A stretch of DNA of 41,702 nucleotides, taken from the NCBI GenBank assembly GCA_001800605.1, contig MGVS01000021.1, positions 1 to 41,702 on the forward strand, written 5' to 3'. Position 1 is the stretch's first letter; every line of letters starts with the position of its first letter. Under the pieces are notes generated by a model. The model was not told the origin of the DNA, ran no database searches, and worked only from the letters and a program-made list of their open reading frames with translations. Source of the stretch: Elusimicrobia bacterium RIFOXYD2_FULL_34_15. GTDB taxonomy: Bacteria; Elusimicrobiota; UBA8919. The position numbers were made by a program, and so were the translations under genes. Positions 19,342 through 28,078 of the stretch are shown here, in pieces.

Positions 19342-19557
19342 ATGGCAAAAGAAAAAAAAGAAGTAAATATAAGAGAACTTACAGATATAGAATTAAAAAC
19401 TAAACTTTTAGAAGCGAGAGAAAAGTTATTCAAGATGAAATTTTCTCATAAAACGACTCCGCTTAAAAATCCTCTTGAAATAAGAATATTAAGAAGGCAA
19501 ATAGCAACTATTTTAACGCTAATGAGAGAAAAAGAATTAAATTTGGTGAAAAAATAA
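19342..19557 (+). CDS. rpmC: Ribosomal protein L29 (uL29)
   Basis: L29 is a small helical-hairpin protein near the tunnel exit. From the ATG at 19342 it is 71 residues, with IRELTDIELKTKLLEAREKL and the RRQIATILTLMREKEL end typical of the family. A TTG at 19330 is in frame, but the ATG fits the usual short N terminus better. rpsQ follows after 11 nt. Confidence 0.92.
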   Translation: MAKEKKEVNIRELTDIELKTKLLEAREKLFKMKFSHKTTPLKNPLEIRILRRQIATILTLMREKELNLVKK

Positions 19558-19568
19558 TAGGATAGAAT

Positions 19569-19802
19569 ATGGAAAAAATGAAAACAGGCGTGGTTGTTTC
19601 TGATAAAATGGATAAGACAAGGGTTGTAGAAGTCGGATGGACAACCCGTTCTCCGCTTTACGGAAAAGTTGTAAAACGAAGCAGTAAATTTTATGCACAC
19701 GACGAGAAAAACGAAACTCATGTTGGCGATAAAGTAAAAATAGTACAAACTAGACCGATTTCAAATAAGAAAAGATGGAAAATATATAAAAAGGCAAGTT
19801 AA
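19569..19802 (+). CDS. rpsQ: Ribosomal protein S17 (uS17)
   Basis: S17 is an early 30S assembly protein with an OB fold. The 77-residue protein has the family pattern GVVVSDKMDKTRVVEV, YGKVVKRSSKFYAHDE and GDKVKIVQTRPISNKKRW. AGGA precedes the ATG. The last residues (Lys-Ala-Ser) and the TAA stop are encoded by AAGGCAAGTTAA (19791-19802), which is exactly the left end of the TTAAAAG repeat family. The repeat therefore appears to have supplied the gene end. Confidence 0.95.
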   Translation: MEKMKTGVVVSDKMDKTRVVEVGWTTRSPLYGKVVKRSSKFYAHDEKNETHVGDKVKIVQTRPISNKKRWKIYKKAS

Positions 19803-19870
19803 AATAGAAATAAAAATTAAAATAAAAGCAAAGAGACTTAATTTTAATTTAAACTTTTAATTTTTAATTG
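19791..19870. repeat. TTAAAAG-family repeat overlapping the rpsQ end
   Basis: The left end AAGGCAAGTTAA (19791-19802) lies inside the rpsQ reading frame and provides its stop codon. Arms AGTTAAAATAGAAAT and AAATTAAAAT face inverted TAATTTTAATTTAAAC and TTTTAATTTTTAATT near 19838-19868, so the gap can fold into a long A-U stem. A Shine-Dalgarno sequence (AAGGTG) for rplN follows outside the repeat. Confidence 0.75.
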
Positions 19871-19889
19871 CAGTTAATAAGGTGCTAAT

Positions 19890-20258
19890 ATGATTCAAGA
19901 ACGTTCTATTATAACAGTAGCGGATAATACGGGAGCAACTAAGATTAGATGTTTTCGTATGTTGGGCGGAAGTTACAGGAAATATGCATCCCTGGGAGAT
20001 ATTATTATTGCATCTGTGTTTTCTTCTCTTCCAACGGCAACAATCAAAAAGGGCGAGAAAGTCCGTGCAGTTATTGTAAGATGCGCTAAAGAAGTAAGAC
20101 GAGTTGATGGCAGCTATATCAAATTTGATGATAATGCCGCAGTAATAATTAATGAAGAGAGTGAACCGCGCGGAACCAGAATATTTGGACCGGTTGCAAG
20201 AGAATTGAGAGAGAAAAACTTTTTAAAAATTATTTCATTAGCACCGGAAGTTATATAG
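19890..20258 (+). CDS. rplN: Ribosomal protein L14 (uL14)
   Basis: L14 forms intersubunit bridge contacts with 16S rRNA. The 122-residue protein is fully typical: [40 protein letters not shown] and [14 protein letters not shown] are visible. AAGGTG lies 7 nt before the ATG. It is followed by rplX after 10 nt. Confidence 0.97.
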   Translation: MIQERSIITVADNTGATKIRCFRMLGGSYRKYASLGDIIIASVFSSLPTATIKKGEKVRAVIVRCAKEVRRVDGSYIKFDDNAAVIINEESEPRGTRIFGPVARELREKNFLKIISLAPEVI

Positions 20259-20268
20259 AGTATTGATT

Positions 20269-20577
20269 ATGCATATAAAGAAAAAAGATAAAGTTATTGT
20301 TTTAGCCGGTAAAGATAAAGGGAAGCGCGGGGAAGTATTAAAAACGTTTCTTGACAAAGACACCGCTATTGTTGCAAAGGTTAATTTTGTTAAAAGACAT
20401 ACAAAACCAACACAGGCAGATCCGGGCGGTATACGGGAAAAAGAAGCTCCGCTTTCAGTTTCAAAATTAATGTTAATTTGTCCGAAATGTGACAAAGCGA
20501 TGCGTCCTAAATGGGAAGTTCTTCAGGATGGCACGAAAAGCCGCGTTTGCAGAAAATGCGGTGAAATGATTGTTTAA
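20269..20577 (+). CDS. rplX: Ribosomal protein L24 (uL24), zinc-ribbon form
   Basis: L24 initiates 50S assembly. The N-terminal KOW domain has [18 protein letters not shown]. The protein of 102 residues ends in a CPKC...CRKC pair, so it is the form with a C-terminal zinc ribbon, absent from E. coli L24. I chose the ATG at 20269 over an in-frame TTG two codons earlier. No strong Shine-Dalgarno sequence is visible; translation may be coupled to rplN, 10 nt upstream. Confidence 0.94.
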   Translation: MHIKKKDKVIVLAGKDKGKRGEVLKTFLDKDTAIVAKVNFVKRHTKPTQADPGGIREKEAPLSVSKLMLICPKCDKAMRPKWEVLQDGTKSRVCRKCGEMIV

Positions 20578-20588
20578 TAAGGTTAATT

Positions 20589-21134
20589 ATGGCAAGATTA
20601 AGAGACGCATATCATAAAGTTATTGTAAGTGAATTAATGAAAAAATTGAAATATAAAAATATCCATCAAGTACCCAAACTTGAAAAAATTGTTATTAATA
20701 TGGGTGTATCTGATGCGAGAGAAAATCCTAAGGCAATGGATGTTGCTTCTTCCGAGTTAGCGGCGATTTCCGGACAGAAGCCATTATTAAGAAGATCGAA
20801 AAAATCGATATCCGCTTTTAAATTAAGAGAAGGAATGCCTATAGGTTTAAAAGTTACACTTAGAAGTAATAGAATGTATGAATTTTTTGATAGATTAGTA
20901 AATGTATCTATACCTAGAATAAGAGATTTTCGTGGTCTTGATGATTCCAAATTTGATGGCAGAGGAAATTATAATTTAGGTTTAACTGAACAATATATTT
21001 TCCCTGAAATCATACTTGATAAGTCAGATAAGGCAAGGGGAATGAATATAACTATAGTAACATCAGCAAAAAGTGATTCCGACGCAAAGGAATTACTTGC
21101 AATGTTAGGTATGCCGTTCAGAAGTAATAAATAG
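20589..21134 (+). CDS. rplE: Ribosomal protein L5 (uL5)
   Basis: L5 binds 5S rRNA in the central protuberance and contacts P-site tRNA. The 181-residue protein has [16 protein letters not shown], the [18 protein letters not shown] segment and the C-terminal [22 protein letters not shown] lies 6-7 nt before the ATG. The length matches the family (about 180). Confidence 0.97.
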   Translation: MARLRDAYHKVIVSELMKKLKYKNIHQVPKLEKIVINMGVSDARENPKAMDVASSELAAISGQKPLLRRSKKSISAFKLREGMPIGLKVTLRSNRMYEFFDRLVNVSIPRIRDFRGLDDSKFDGRGNYNLGLTEQYIFPEIILDKSDKARGMNITIVTSAKSDSDAKELLAMLGMPFRSNK

Positions 21135-21147
21135 CACTTAAATTGTT

Positions 21148-21333
21148 ATGGCTAAGAAATGTTTAATTATAAAGCAGAGAAAAACTCCCAAATACGCAAC
21201 TAAAAGATACAATAGATGCCGCATTTGCGGACGTCCTCGCGGGTTTTTAAGGGATTTTGGTTTATGCAGAATTTGTTTCAGGAATTTTGCACACAAAGGA
21301 CTTATACCTGGAGTAACAAAATCAAGTTGGTAA
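21148..21333 (+). CDS. rpsZ: Ribosomal protein S14, zinc-binding type
   Basis: This is the short, 61-residue form of S14 with a zinc finger (Cys24, Cys27, Cys40, Cys43, in CRICGRP and CRICF). It replaces the 101-residue zinc-free form found in E. coli. The [11 protein letters not shown] end is typical. It lacks a Shine-Dalgarno sequence and lies 13 nt after rplE, so coupled translation is likely. Confidence 0.97.
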   Translation: MAKKCLIIKQRKTPKYATKRYNRCRICGRPRGFLRDFGLCRICFRNFAHKGLIPGVTKSSW

Positions 21334-21380
21334 AAGTTTAAAGTATCGATTTACTAACAGAAAATTTCAGAGGTTAATAA

Positions 21381-21776
21381 ATGATTACAGATCCGATTGC
21401 TGATTTAATATGTCAGATAAAGAATGCGTCCACCAAATCTAAGGAAAAGGTAGATATTCCCGCTTCCAATGTCAAAGAAGAAATTGCAAAAATTTTGAAA
21501 GAAGAGGGATATATTTCAAATTATAAACGCCTTGATGATAAAAAGCAGGGTATTTTAAGAATTTTCTTGAAATATGCACAAGATAAACGTTCGATGATAA
21601 CGGATATAAAAAGAGTTTCAAAACCATCAATAAGGATTTATAAAAAAGTGGATAAGCTTCCCCGTGTATTAAGGGGTATAGGTATAGCTATAATATCAAC
21701 ATCCCGTGGTTTAATGACGGATACAAAAGCACGCGAAGAACATCTTGGCGGCGAAGTTGTTTGTTATGTGTGGTAG
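21381..21776 (+). CDS. rpsH: Ribosomal protein S8 (uS8)
   Basis: S8 binds the central domain of 16S rRNA and, in E. coli, represses the spc operon. The 131-residue protein begins MITDPIADLICQIKNA and ends with GIAIISTSRGLMTD and GGEVVCYVW, which are diagnostic. GAGG lies upstream of the ATG. A 106-nt repeat-bearing gap follows. Confidence 0.97.
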   Translation: MITDPIADLICQIKNASTKSKEKVDIPASNVKEEIAKILKEEGYISNYKRLDDKKQGILRIFLKYAQDKRSMITDIKRVSKPSIRIYKKVDKLPRVLRGIGIAIISTSRGLMTDTKAREEHLGGEVVCYVW

Positions 21777-21791
21777 AAATAATTAAGAATC

Positions 21792-21857
21792 GTGCGATGG
21801 TGCGATAGCGGGATAGTGCGATTGTAGCGGCAGAGCAAAGCTCTGCTAATTAAGTGG
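21792..21857. repeat. GTGCGAT octamer array and hairpin, rpsH-rplF
   Basis: Four 8-bp units (GTGCGATG, GTGCGATA, GCGGGATA, GTGCGATT; from 21792) are followed by GCAGAGC pairing with GCTCTGC (around 21827-21843) and then a TGGCGGA end like that of the GGCGGATCCGCC element. Two repeat types are therefore joined in one gap. The unit length here is 8, not 7. Confidence 0.7.
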
Positions 21858-21882
21858 CGGAAAGAATTGAGGAATATATTAA

Positions 21883-22464
21883 ATGAGTAGAATAGGAAAT
21901 AAACCGGTACCAATACCAAGTAATGTAAAAGTTAATATTACTGAGAACGAAATTTCTGTAACAGGTCCTGCTGGTACATTAAAAAGAAATTTTCCTCATG
22001 TGGTAAACTTTTCTGTTGAAAATAACACAGTCATTGTAAAGAGAAAATCCGAGGAACACAAGGCTATACATGGGACAGTGCGTGCAATTATAAATAATAT
22101 GGTTAAGGGTGTGTCTGTGCCTTTTGAAAAAAAATTAGAAATTCAGGGCGTCGGATATAAAGCACAGTTAGCAGGAAAAAAACTTACTATACAGGCAGGA
22201 TATTCTCATCCGATAATATTTGATATTCCTGCAGATATAGATATTGTAGTTGATCCCAAGGGTATATCGATAGTTTTAAAATCTGCGAATAAAGAAAAAC
22301 TTGGATTAATCGCATCAAATATAAGACTGAGTAAAAGTCCTGATGCATATAAAGGAAAAGGTATTAGATATGCCGGAGAATATATAAAGAAAAAACCTGG
22401 TAAAGCTGCGATAGGTGTTGGCGGAGTTGGAGCAGGTGGCGCGTCGGCTGGAGCAAAGAAATAA
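21883..22464 (+). CDS. rplF: Ribosomal protein L6 (uL6)
   Basis: L6 lies near the sarcin-ricin loop and the factor-binding site. The protein has MSRIGNKPVPIPSNV, an internal duplication and the C-terminal PDAYKGKGIRYAGEYIKKK motif. It is 193 residues against a usual 175-180, the excess being a Gly/Ala-rich tail. GAGGA lies upstream of the ATG. rplR begins 5 nt after the stop. Confidence 0.97.
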   Translation: MSRIGNKPVPIPSNVKVNITENEISVTGPAGTLKRNFPHVVNFSVENNTVIVKRKSEEHKAIHGTVRAIINNMVKGVSVPFEKKLEIQGVGYKAQLAGKKLTIQAGYSHPIIFDIPADIDIVVDPKGISIVLKSANKEKLGLIASNIRLSKSPDAYKGKGIRYAGEYIKKKPGKAAIGVGGVGAGGASAGAKK

Positions 22465-22469
22465 AATTT

Positions 22470-22820
22470 ATGTTATCAATAAAAGAACAATCGATATTAA
22501 GAAGAAGAGTTAGAATACGGAAGAAAGTACTTGGTACTACTGAGAGACCGCGTTTATCTTTTTGTAAGTCAAATAAATATATCTATGCTCAGTTTATAGA
22601 TGATTTAAGCGGTAAATCGCTATTATCTATTTCATCACAGGTATTGAAATTAAAAAACTCAGCCAATAAAAAGGCTGCTACAGCTCTCGGTGAAGAAGCC
22701 GGTAAAAAAGCAATTGCAGCCGGTATAAAGCAAGTTGTATTTGATAGAGGCGGTAATATATATCATGGCAGAGTAAGGGCTTTTGCTGATGCAGTAAGAG
22801 CAAGCGGAGTGAAATTTTAA
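22470..22820 (+). CDS. rplR: Ribosomal protein L18 (uL18)
   Basis: L18 binds 5S rRNA together with L5. The 116-residue protein has RRRVRIRKKVLGTTERPRLS, SNKYIYAQFIDD and the C-terminal FDRGGNIYHGRVRAFADA and GVKF. It lacks a strong Shine-Dalgarno sequence and is tightly spaced between rplF (5 nt) and rpsE (3 nt), consistent with translational coupling. Confidence 0.97.
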   Translation: MLSIKEQSILRRRVRIRKKVLGTTERPRLSFCKSNKYIYAQFIDDLSGKSLLSISSQVLKLKNSANKKAATALGEEAGKKAIAAGIKQVVFDRGGNIYHGRVRAFADAVRASGVKF

Positions 22821-22823
22821 AAT

Positions 22824-23303
22824 ATGGAATTAAAAAAAGAAGCAGTTGTAACAATAGGCAGGGTAACAAAAGTTGTAAAAGGCGGAAAGAGATTTTCATT
22901 TAATGCACTTGTTGTTGTCGGTGACGGGCTTGGTACGGTCGGTGTAGGGCTTGGAAAAGCGAACGAAGTCCAGTCGGCTATTAAAAAAGGAACTGCTGCA
23001 GCCGGTAAAAATACTATAAAAGTAATGCTCAAAAATACTACAATTCCTCATGAAGTACTCGGTGCGTTTGGTGCCGGCAGGGTTTTATTAAGGCCTGCTT
23101 CAGAAGGAACCGGTCTTATTGCCGGCGGTGCAGTACGTGCAGTTTTAGATGTATGTGGAGTAAAAGACGTACTTACCAAATCATTAAGATCATCTAATCC
23201 TTTCAACGTTGTTTATGCAACGATAGATGGTCTTAAACAGCTTCGTTCTAAGGAAGATGTAGACAAATTAAGAGGGAAAAAAAGTAGCGAAATTAAATTA
23301 TGA
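22824..23303 (+). CDS. rpsE: Ribosomal protein S5 (uS5)
   Basis: S5 helps control decoding fidelity and mRNA unwinding. The 159-residue protein has [20 protein letters not shown], the following [14 protein letters not shown] and the C-terminal [13 protein letters not shown]. It starts 3 nt after rplR and overlaps rplO by an ATGA. In the usual spc order rpmD (L30) would follow, but it is absent here. Confidence 0.96.
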   Translation: MELKKEAVVTIGRVTKVVKGGKRFSFNALVVVGDGLGTVGVGLGKANEVQSAIKKGTAAAGKNTIKVMLKNTTIPHEVLGAFGAGRVLLRPASEGTGLIAGGAVRAVLDVCGVKDVLTKSLRSSNPFNVVYATIDGLKQLRSKEDVDKLRGKKSSEIKL

Positions 23304-23800
23304 AACTATCTGATTTAAAACCTGCAGTTGGTGCAAAACATAGAAGGAAAATAGTAGGACGCGGCCGTGGTTCAGGTCATGGTGGTTCTGCAACAAAGGG
23401 TATGAAGGGACAGAATGCCCGTTCAGGAAGAGGCACAAGACCCGGATTTGAAGGCGGGCAAATGCCTTTAATGCGGCGTATTCCTAAAAGAGGATTTACA
23501 AATATTTTTAAAAAGGAATATGAAATTGTAAACCTAAAAACACTTGAAAAGATATTTGATCCCAATTCGGAAATAACGAGAGTTTTACTGGCAGAAAAAG
23601 GAATAATAAAAAGCAAATTACCAATAAAAATTTTAGGAGACGGCGATATAAACAAGCCTTTAAAAATTACTGCTGATAAATTTTCTAAAAGTGCAATAGA
23701 GAAAATAAAGAAAGTCGGCGGAGAAGCAATACTTATAACCAAAAGTGCGGTAGCAGATACAGGTAAAAAGGTGACCCGCCCTTCGGGCGAGCCTGCCTAA
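23300..23800 (+). CDS. rplO: Ribosomal protein L15 (uL15) with repeat-derived end
   Basis: L15 is a late 50S assembly protein. [20 protein letters not shown] followed by [18 protein letters not shown] is diagnostic. The start ATG overlaps the rpsE stop (ATGA). The protein is 166 residues, against about 145-150 in most relatives. Its last nine codons plus stop (23771-23800: Val-Thr-Arg-Pro-Ser-Gly-Glu-Pro-Ala) coincide with the GACCCGCCCTTCGGGCGAG hairpin of an intergenic repeat. The repeat has thus become the C terminus, or has replaced the original end. Confidence 0.95.
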   Translation: MKLSDLKPAVGAKHRRKIVGRGRGSGHGGSATKGMKGQNARSGRGTRPGFEGGQMPLMRRIPKRGFTNIFKKEYEIVNLKTLEKIFDPNSEITRVLLAEKGIIKSKLPIKILGDGDINKPLKITADKFSKSAIEKIKKVGGEAILITKSAVADTGKKVTRPSGEPA

Positions 23801-23836
23801 CGGTAGTCAGGGTCTCGCCAACGGCTTAGTGGCGGA
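23771..23836. repeat. Compound hairpin repeat overlapping the rplO end
   Basis: GACCC (23773-23777) pairs with GGGTC (23810-23814). Inside are two hairpins: CGCCC with GGGCG (23777-23789), and CCTGCCTA with TAGTCAGG (23792-23811, one mismatch). A half-copy of the GGCGGATCCGCC element, TCGCCA-N9-TGGCGGA (23815-23836), follows directly. The rplO stop TAA lies within it at 23798-23800. Confidence 0.8.
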
Positions 23837-23921
23837 AAGGGTAGAAAGATAAGGATTTAGGAAAAAAAGATATTATTCCTAAATTTTTAATTTTACATTT
23901 TTAATTTTTAATTGGTTTAAT

Positions 23922-25247
23922 ATGATTGAATCTTTTGGAGATATATTTAAAGTTCCAGAACTAAAAAGAAGAGTTCTTTTTACGTTAGTTATAATGGTGG
24001 CATACAGGATTGGTGTAGCGATACCAATTCCTGGAATAGATATTTCAGCATTCAAAGCTTTTTTTGCGGCACAAAGTAATACGCTTTTTGGATTCATGGA
24101 TATGTTTTCCGGTGGTGCTCTTTCTCAATTATCAATATTTACTTTAGGAATAATGCCGTATATTAATGCTTCGATTATTTTTTCGCTTTTACAGGCAACG
24201 ATTCCATATCTTGAAAAACTTTCAAAAGAAGGCGAAACCGGCCGAAAAAAAATTAATCAGTGGACCAGATATGCAACATTAATACTTGCTGCGATTCAGG
24301 CAACCGGCTTAACTCTTTTTATGATAATGCCGATGAAAGCTCCTGACGGCACATCGGTTGTTTCGAATCCGGGTATGCCATTTGTTTTTATAACAGTACT
24401 TACAATGATTACAGGTACCATTTTTATAATGTGGCTTGGTGAACAATTAACCGAGAACGGGATAGGAAATGGGATTTCTTTAATAATCTTTGCTGGAATT
24501 GTAGACAGATTACCTTCGGCGGTAAAAAATCTTTTTGTTTTAATAAAATCACATGAAATGTCGCTTTTCACAGGAATTTTAATTCTTGCCGCAGTTTTTG
24601 CGATTACAGCCTTGGTTGTCTGGGTTGAAACTGGCCAACGAAAAATTCCGGTGCAATATGCGAAACGCGTTGTAGGCAGAAAAATGTACGGCGGGCAGTC
24701 GACATTTTTACCTATAAAAGTTGACCAATCAGGGGTTATTGCAGTAATATTTGCTGTTTCTTTGATGTCGATTCCTATGACACTTGCGCAATTTTCCGGA
24801 AAGTCTGAATTTATAAAGAAATTTGTCGATTGGTGGATGCGTGGAAATATTTTATACGAAGTATTATATGCTGCATTAATTGTTTTCTTTTGTTATTTCT
24901 ACAACGCAATTACGTTAAATCCGAAAGATATAGCAGAGAACATGAAAAAATGGGGTGGGTTTATTCCTGGCATAAGACCGGGTGAGCCAACCGAAAATTA
25001 TATAAAATGGATTTTAGCAAGAATTACTTTAGGCGGCGCTATATTTGTTGCTTTCATCGCGATATTACCTGATTATTTAAGAAAATTTGTAAATGTTCCT
25101 TTCTTTTTTGGCGGTACCGCACTTCTAATTGTCGTTGGGGTTGCACTTGATACTATTAGCCAGATAGAATCCCATCTAATAATGAGACATTATGACGGTT
25201 TTCTAAAAAAGGGTAGGATAAAAGGAAGATGGTTTAACGTAAAATAG
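23922..25247 (+). CDS. secY: Protein translocase subunit SecY
   Basis: SecY is the channel of the Sec translocon in the inner membrane. The 441-residue protein has about ten predicted membrane segments, beginning with RVLFTLVIMVAYRIGVAIPI. Signature segments include GGALSQLSIFTLGIMPYINA, GNGISLIIFAGI and the ETGQRKIPVQYAKR cytoplasmic loop. It lies in its usual spc-operon position after rplO. No Shine-Dalgarno sequence precedes the ATG, and the region upstream is repeat-derived A/T-rich DNA. Confidence 0.97.
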   Translation: MIESFGDIFKVPELKRRVLFTLVIMVAYRIGVAIPIPGIDISAFKAFFAAQSNTLFGFMDMFSGGALSQLSIFTLGIMPYINASIIFSLLQATIPYLEKLSKEGETGRKKINQWTRYATLILAAIQATGLTLFMIMPMKAPDGTSVVSNPGMPFVFITVLTMITGTIFIMWLGEQLTENGIGNGISLIIFAGIVDRLPSAVKNLFVLIKSHEMSLFTGILILAAVFAITALVVWVETGQRKIPVQYAKRVVGRKMYGGQSTFLPIKVDQSGVIAVIFAVSLMSIPMTLAQFSGKSEFIKKFVDWWMRGNILYEVLYAALIVFFCYFYNAITLNPKDIAENMKKWGGFIPGIRPGEPTENYIKWILARITLGGAIFVAFIAILPDYLRKFVNVPFFFGGTALLIVVGVALDTISQIESHLIMRHYDGFLKKGRIKGRWFNVK

Positions 25248-25319
25248 GCTCCGTTAGAAAATGAGGCTTTTTAGAATTTAAAAATATAATAACATTTTCG
25301 TACGAAGTAGGATTGGATA

Positions 25320-25958
25320 ATGAATTTAATAATTTTTGGAGCACCGGGAGCAGGTAAGGGAACTCAAGGTGAGTTTGTATCAAAAAGCAAATCGATACCT
25401 GCAATTTCCACCGGCGATATGTTTAGAGAAGCGGTTGCTTCAAAAAGTGAACTTGGTAAGAAAGTTTCAAGTATAATGTCAAAAGGCGCACTTGTTCCAG
25501 ATAGTATAGTATTGAAACTGGTTGAAGAACGGTTGCGTAAAGATGACTGTAAAAGCGGGTTTTTACTCGACGGGTTCCCTAGAACACTACCACAGGCAAA
25601 GGGCTTAGAAGAGATTCTTGCCCGTTCTAATAAAAAAATAGATAAAGTTATATCACTTGAAGTTTCAGAAGAAAGTATAATTAAACGATTATCATCGAGA
25701 AGAATTTGTAAAAATTGCGGAAGAAAATATAATCTTGAAACGCTTCCGCCAAAAAAAGAAGGTATATGTGATAATTGCGGCGGAGAATTATTTCAAAGAG
25801 AAGATGATACTGCATCAACCATAAAGCATCGACTTTCTGTATATTTTATTGAAACGCAACCGCTCATTGAATACTATAAAAACCAGAACATCTTGCAAAC
25901 AGTAAACGGCAATAAATCCGTACCGGAAATATCTGCTGAAATAGCAGCCCTATTATGA
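25320..25958 (+). CDS. adk: Adenylate kinase, zinc-LID type
   Basis: Adenylate kinase interconverts ATP plus AMP and 2 ADP in the cytoplasm. The 212-residue protein has the P-loop GAPGAGKGT (residues 7-15), DGFPRTLPQA and a LID domain with four Cys (130, 133, 150, 153), so zinc binding is predicted, unlike the E. coli enzyme. AGGA lies upstream of the ATG. It overlaps map by 4 nt (ATGA), and secY-adk-map is a standard arrangement. Confidence 0.97.
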   Translation: MNLIIFGAPGAGKGTQGEFVSKSKSIPAISTGDMFREAVASKSELGKKVSSIMSKGALVPDSIVLKLVEERLRKDDCKSGFLLDGFPRTLPQAKGLEEILARSNKKIDKVISLEVSEESIIKRLSSRRICKNCGRKYNLETLPPKKEGICDNCGGELFQREDDTASTIKHRLSVYFIETQPLIEYYKNQNILQTVNGNKSVPEISAEIAALL

Positions 25959-26701
25959 TTTATGTAAAATCTGCTGACGAAATTACTGGTATGCGTAATG
26001 CATGCCGTATAGTAGCAGAAGTATTAAAAGAAACGGGAAAAAATGTTCAACCGGGTATTACAACAAAAGAACTTGAAAGTATTGCAGATAAAAAAATAAA
26101 ATCGTTTGGTGCAAAATCTGCATTTCTGGGCTACAGAGGCTATCCCGGAATAATTTGCACTTCAGTCAATGAGGTAGTAATCCACGGTATACCTTCTTCG
26201 CAGAAACTGAAAAACGGTGATATTATAGGCCTGGATGTTGGTGTTCTTTATAACGGGTTCTGCGGTGATACTGCAAAAACATTTGCCGTAGGAAAAATAT
26301 CCGACAGTGCAGAAAAACTTTTAAATATTTCAGAACTATCTTTAAAAAAAGGTTTGGAAAGTTGTTCCGCCGACAGAAGAATCGGCGATATAGGATCAGC
26401 GATTCAAGCTACCGTAGAAAAAAATGGTTTTTCAGTTGTTCGTGATTTTGTCGGACATGGTATCGGCAGAAATCTTCACGAAGACCCGCAGATTCCTAAT
26501 TACGGTAAAGCGGGTTCAGGAGTTAGAATTCCGGAGAATTGCTGTCTTGCCATAGAAGTTATGATAAACGAAGGCACATGGCAAGTAAAGATTCTTGATG
26601 ACAATTGGACAGCGGTTACATCTGATAATAAATTATCTGCGCACTTTGAACATACGGTATTAGTTAAAAGAGAAGGCGTAGAAATACTGACAGTGTGTTA
26701 A
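25955..26701 (+). CDS. map: Methionine aminopeptidase, type I
   Basis: This enzyme removes the initiator methionine from new proteins. The 248-residue protein keeps all metal ligands of the family: Asp94, Asp105, His168, Glu201 and Glu232, equivalent to E. coli D97, D108, H171, E204 and E235. It also keeps His78 at the substrate-binding position. It overlaps adk by 4 nt and infA follows after 11 nt. A short N terminus without extensions marks it as type Ia. Confidence 0.97.
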   Translation: MIYVKSADEITGMRNACRIVAEVLKETGKNVQPGITTKELESIADKKIKSFGAKSAFLGYRGYPGIICTSVNEVVIHGIPSSQKLKNGDIIGLDVGVLYNGFCGDTAKTFAVGKISDSAEKLLNISELSLKKGLESCSADRRIGDIGSAIQATVEKNGFSVVRDFVGHGIGRNLHEDPQIPNYGKAGSGVRIPENCCLAIEVMINEGTWQVKILDDNWTAVTSDNKLSAHFEHTVLVKREGVEILTVC

Positions 26702-26712
26702 AAAACCAATAG

Positions 26713-26928
26713 ATGAAAGAAGAAAAAATAGAAGTTTTAGGAGTAATAAAAGAAGCGTTGCCATCGGCGATGTTTCGTGTTGAGTTAGAAAACGGGCATG
26801 CTGTCCTGGCAAGAATCTCAGGGAAAATGAGATTACATTATATAAGGTTGCTTCCCGGCGATAAAGTAAGAGTAGAGCTTTCGCCTTATGATTTAACGAG
26901 AGGACGGATTACATACAGGGAGAAATAG
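26713..26928 (+). CDS. infA: Translation initiation factor IF-1
   Basis: IF-1 is an OB-fold protein that binds the 30S A site during initiation. The 71-residue protein has [20 protein letters not shown] and [13 protein letters not shown], then [20 protein letters not shown], near-perfect family motifs. It starts 11 nt after map without a clear Shine-Dalgarno sequence. rpmJ follows after 32 nt. Confidence 0.97.
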   Translation: MKEEKIEVLGVIKEALPSAMFRVELENGHAVLARISGKMRLHYIRLLPGDKVRVELSPYDLTRGRITYREK

Positions 26929-26960
26929 AGTCAAGTGTAAATAAAGGATAAAAAAAATAT

Positions 26961-27074
26961 ATGAAAGTAAGATCTTCCGTAAAATTAATTTGTAAAAATT
27001 GTAAAGTTGTTAAACGCAGAGGTGTGCTTTTTGTTATCTGTAAAAATCCTAAGCACAAACAGAGACAAGGATAA
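26961..27074 (+). CDS. rpmJ: Ribosomal protein L36 (bL36), zinc form
   Basis: This is the smallest ribosomal protein, 37 residues, translated by hand. It begins [15 protein letters not shown] and ends NPKHKQRQG. The zinc ligands Cys11, Cys14, Cys27 and His32 are all present. It lies in its usual position between infA and rpsM. The upstream AAAGGATAAAAAAAATAT offers a purine stretch as ribosome-binding site. Confidence 0.96.
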   Translation: MKVRSSVKLICKNCKVVKRRGVLFVICKNPKHKQRQG

Positions 27075-27083
27075 TAATCTATA

Positions 27084-27108
27084 GTAACGAGTAACGGGTA
27101 ACGAGTAA
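27084..27108. repeat. GTAACGR heptamer repeat, rpmJ-rpsM
   Basis: Three exact 7-bp units, GTAACGA, GTAACGG and GTAACGA (27084-27104), are followed by GTAA. The array is introduced by CTATA (ATAGTAACGA), as at 32921 and 34891. It starts 9 nt after the rpmJ stop. Confidence 0.85.
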
Positions 27109-27156
27109 ATAGATAGAAACTAAAATTTTTAAATAAATAAGTAGTTAGGAGAAACA

Positions 27157-27555
27157 ATGGCTCGAATAGCAGGTGTGGATTTGCCAAAAGATAAAAGAAT
27201 AGATATAGGACTTTCCTATATATACGGTATTGGCAGAATTAATTCAAAGAAAATTCTTGACGAAGCACAGATTGATCATGCTAAACGCGTAAAAGATCTT
27301 ACAGAAGCGGAAGTAAGTAAAATAGCTAATATCATTACTGCCGCTTATAAGGTAGAAGGCGATTTGCGACGCGAAGTTGTTAGCAATATTAAGCGGCTTC
27401 AGGAAATAGGAGCATATAGAGGCATGAGGCATCGCAGGAATCTTCCGGTTAAAGGACAAAGAACAAAAACGAATGCAAGAACTAAAAGAGGAAAGAGGAA
27501 AACAGTCGGAGCAGTAAAAGTAGAAGTGAAAAAAGAAAAAGAGGTAAAGGCATAA
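27157..27555 (+). CDS. rpsM: Ribosomal protein S13 (uS13)
   Basis: S13 lies in the 30S head and contacts the 50S subunit and P-site tRNA. The 132-residue protein has [27 protein letters not shown] and [20 protein letters not shown]. It ends in a Lys/Glu/Val-rich tail, longer than in E. coli (118). TAGGAG lies 8 nt before the ATG, a good ribosome-binding site. It heads the alpha cluster. Confidence 0.97.
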   Translation: MARIAGVDLPKDKRIDIGLSYIYGIGRINSKKILDEAQIDHAKRVKDLTEAEVSKIANIITAAYKVEGDLRREVVSNIKRLQEIGAYRGMRHRRNLPVKGQRTKTNARTKRGKRKTVGAVKVEVKKEKEVKA

Positions 27556-27590
27556 AATTAATAGTTAAGAACTGCATTTTTGAGGACAAT

Positions 27591-28076
27591 ATGGCTGAAG
27601 AAAAAGAAGTTAAAAAAGTAAAAGATGAAAAAGAAGTAAAACCAAAAGAAGCTGTAAAAGCTGTCGAAGCAAAAACAGAAGAAGGCAAGCCCAAAACTAC
27701 AATAAAACCAAAATCAAAAAGAAAGCTTGTTGCGGCTAATGGTTCTGTTTATATCAAATCGTCGTTCAATAATACTATAATTACAATTACTGACGATAAG
27801 GGTAATGTAATAAGTTGGGCTACGAGCGGTTCTGCCGGTTTCAAGGGCACAAAGAAAGGGACTCCATTTGCAGCACAAATAGCATCTGCGAATTGCGCAA
27901 AAAAAGTTGTTGAAATGGGATTAAAACAGGTATCAGTTTTTGTAAACGGTCCCGGAAGTGGTCGTGAAACCGCAGTGAGAGCGCTTCAGGCTTCCGGACT
28001 CATGGTAACATCTATAAAAGATGTAACACCGATACCACACAATGGATGTAGACCACCAAAACAGAGGAGGGTGTAA
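27591..28076 (+). CDS. rpsK: Ribosomal protein S11 (uS11)
   Basis: S11 forms part of the 30S platform near the E site. The conserved domain starts at about residue 50 ([18 protein letters not shown]) and includes [13 protein letters not shown] and the C-terminal [16 protein letters not shown]. The protein is 161 residues against 129 in E. coli because of an N-terminal Lys/Glu-rich extension of about 40 residues. GAGGA sits just upstream of the ATG, which supports translation from this start. Confidence 0.96.
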   Translation: MAEEKEVKKVKDEKEVKPKEAVKAVEAKTEEGKPKTTIKPKSKRKLVAANGSVYIKSSFNNTIITITDDKGNVISWATSGSAGFKGTKKGTPFAAQIASANCAKKVVEMGLKQVSVFVNGPGSGRETAVRALQASGLMVTSIKDVTPIPHNGCRPPKQRRV

Positions 28077-28078
28077 GG

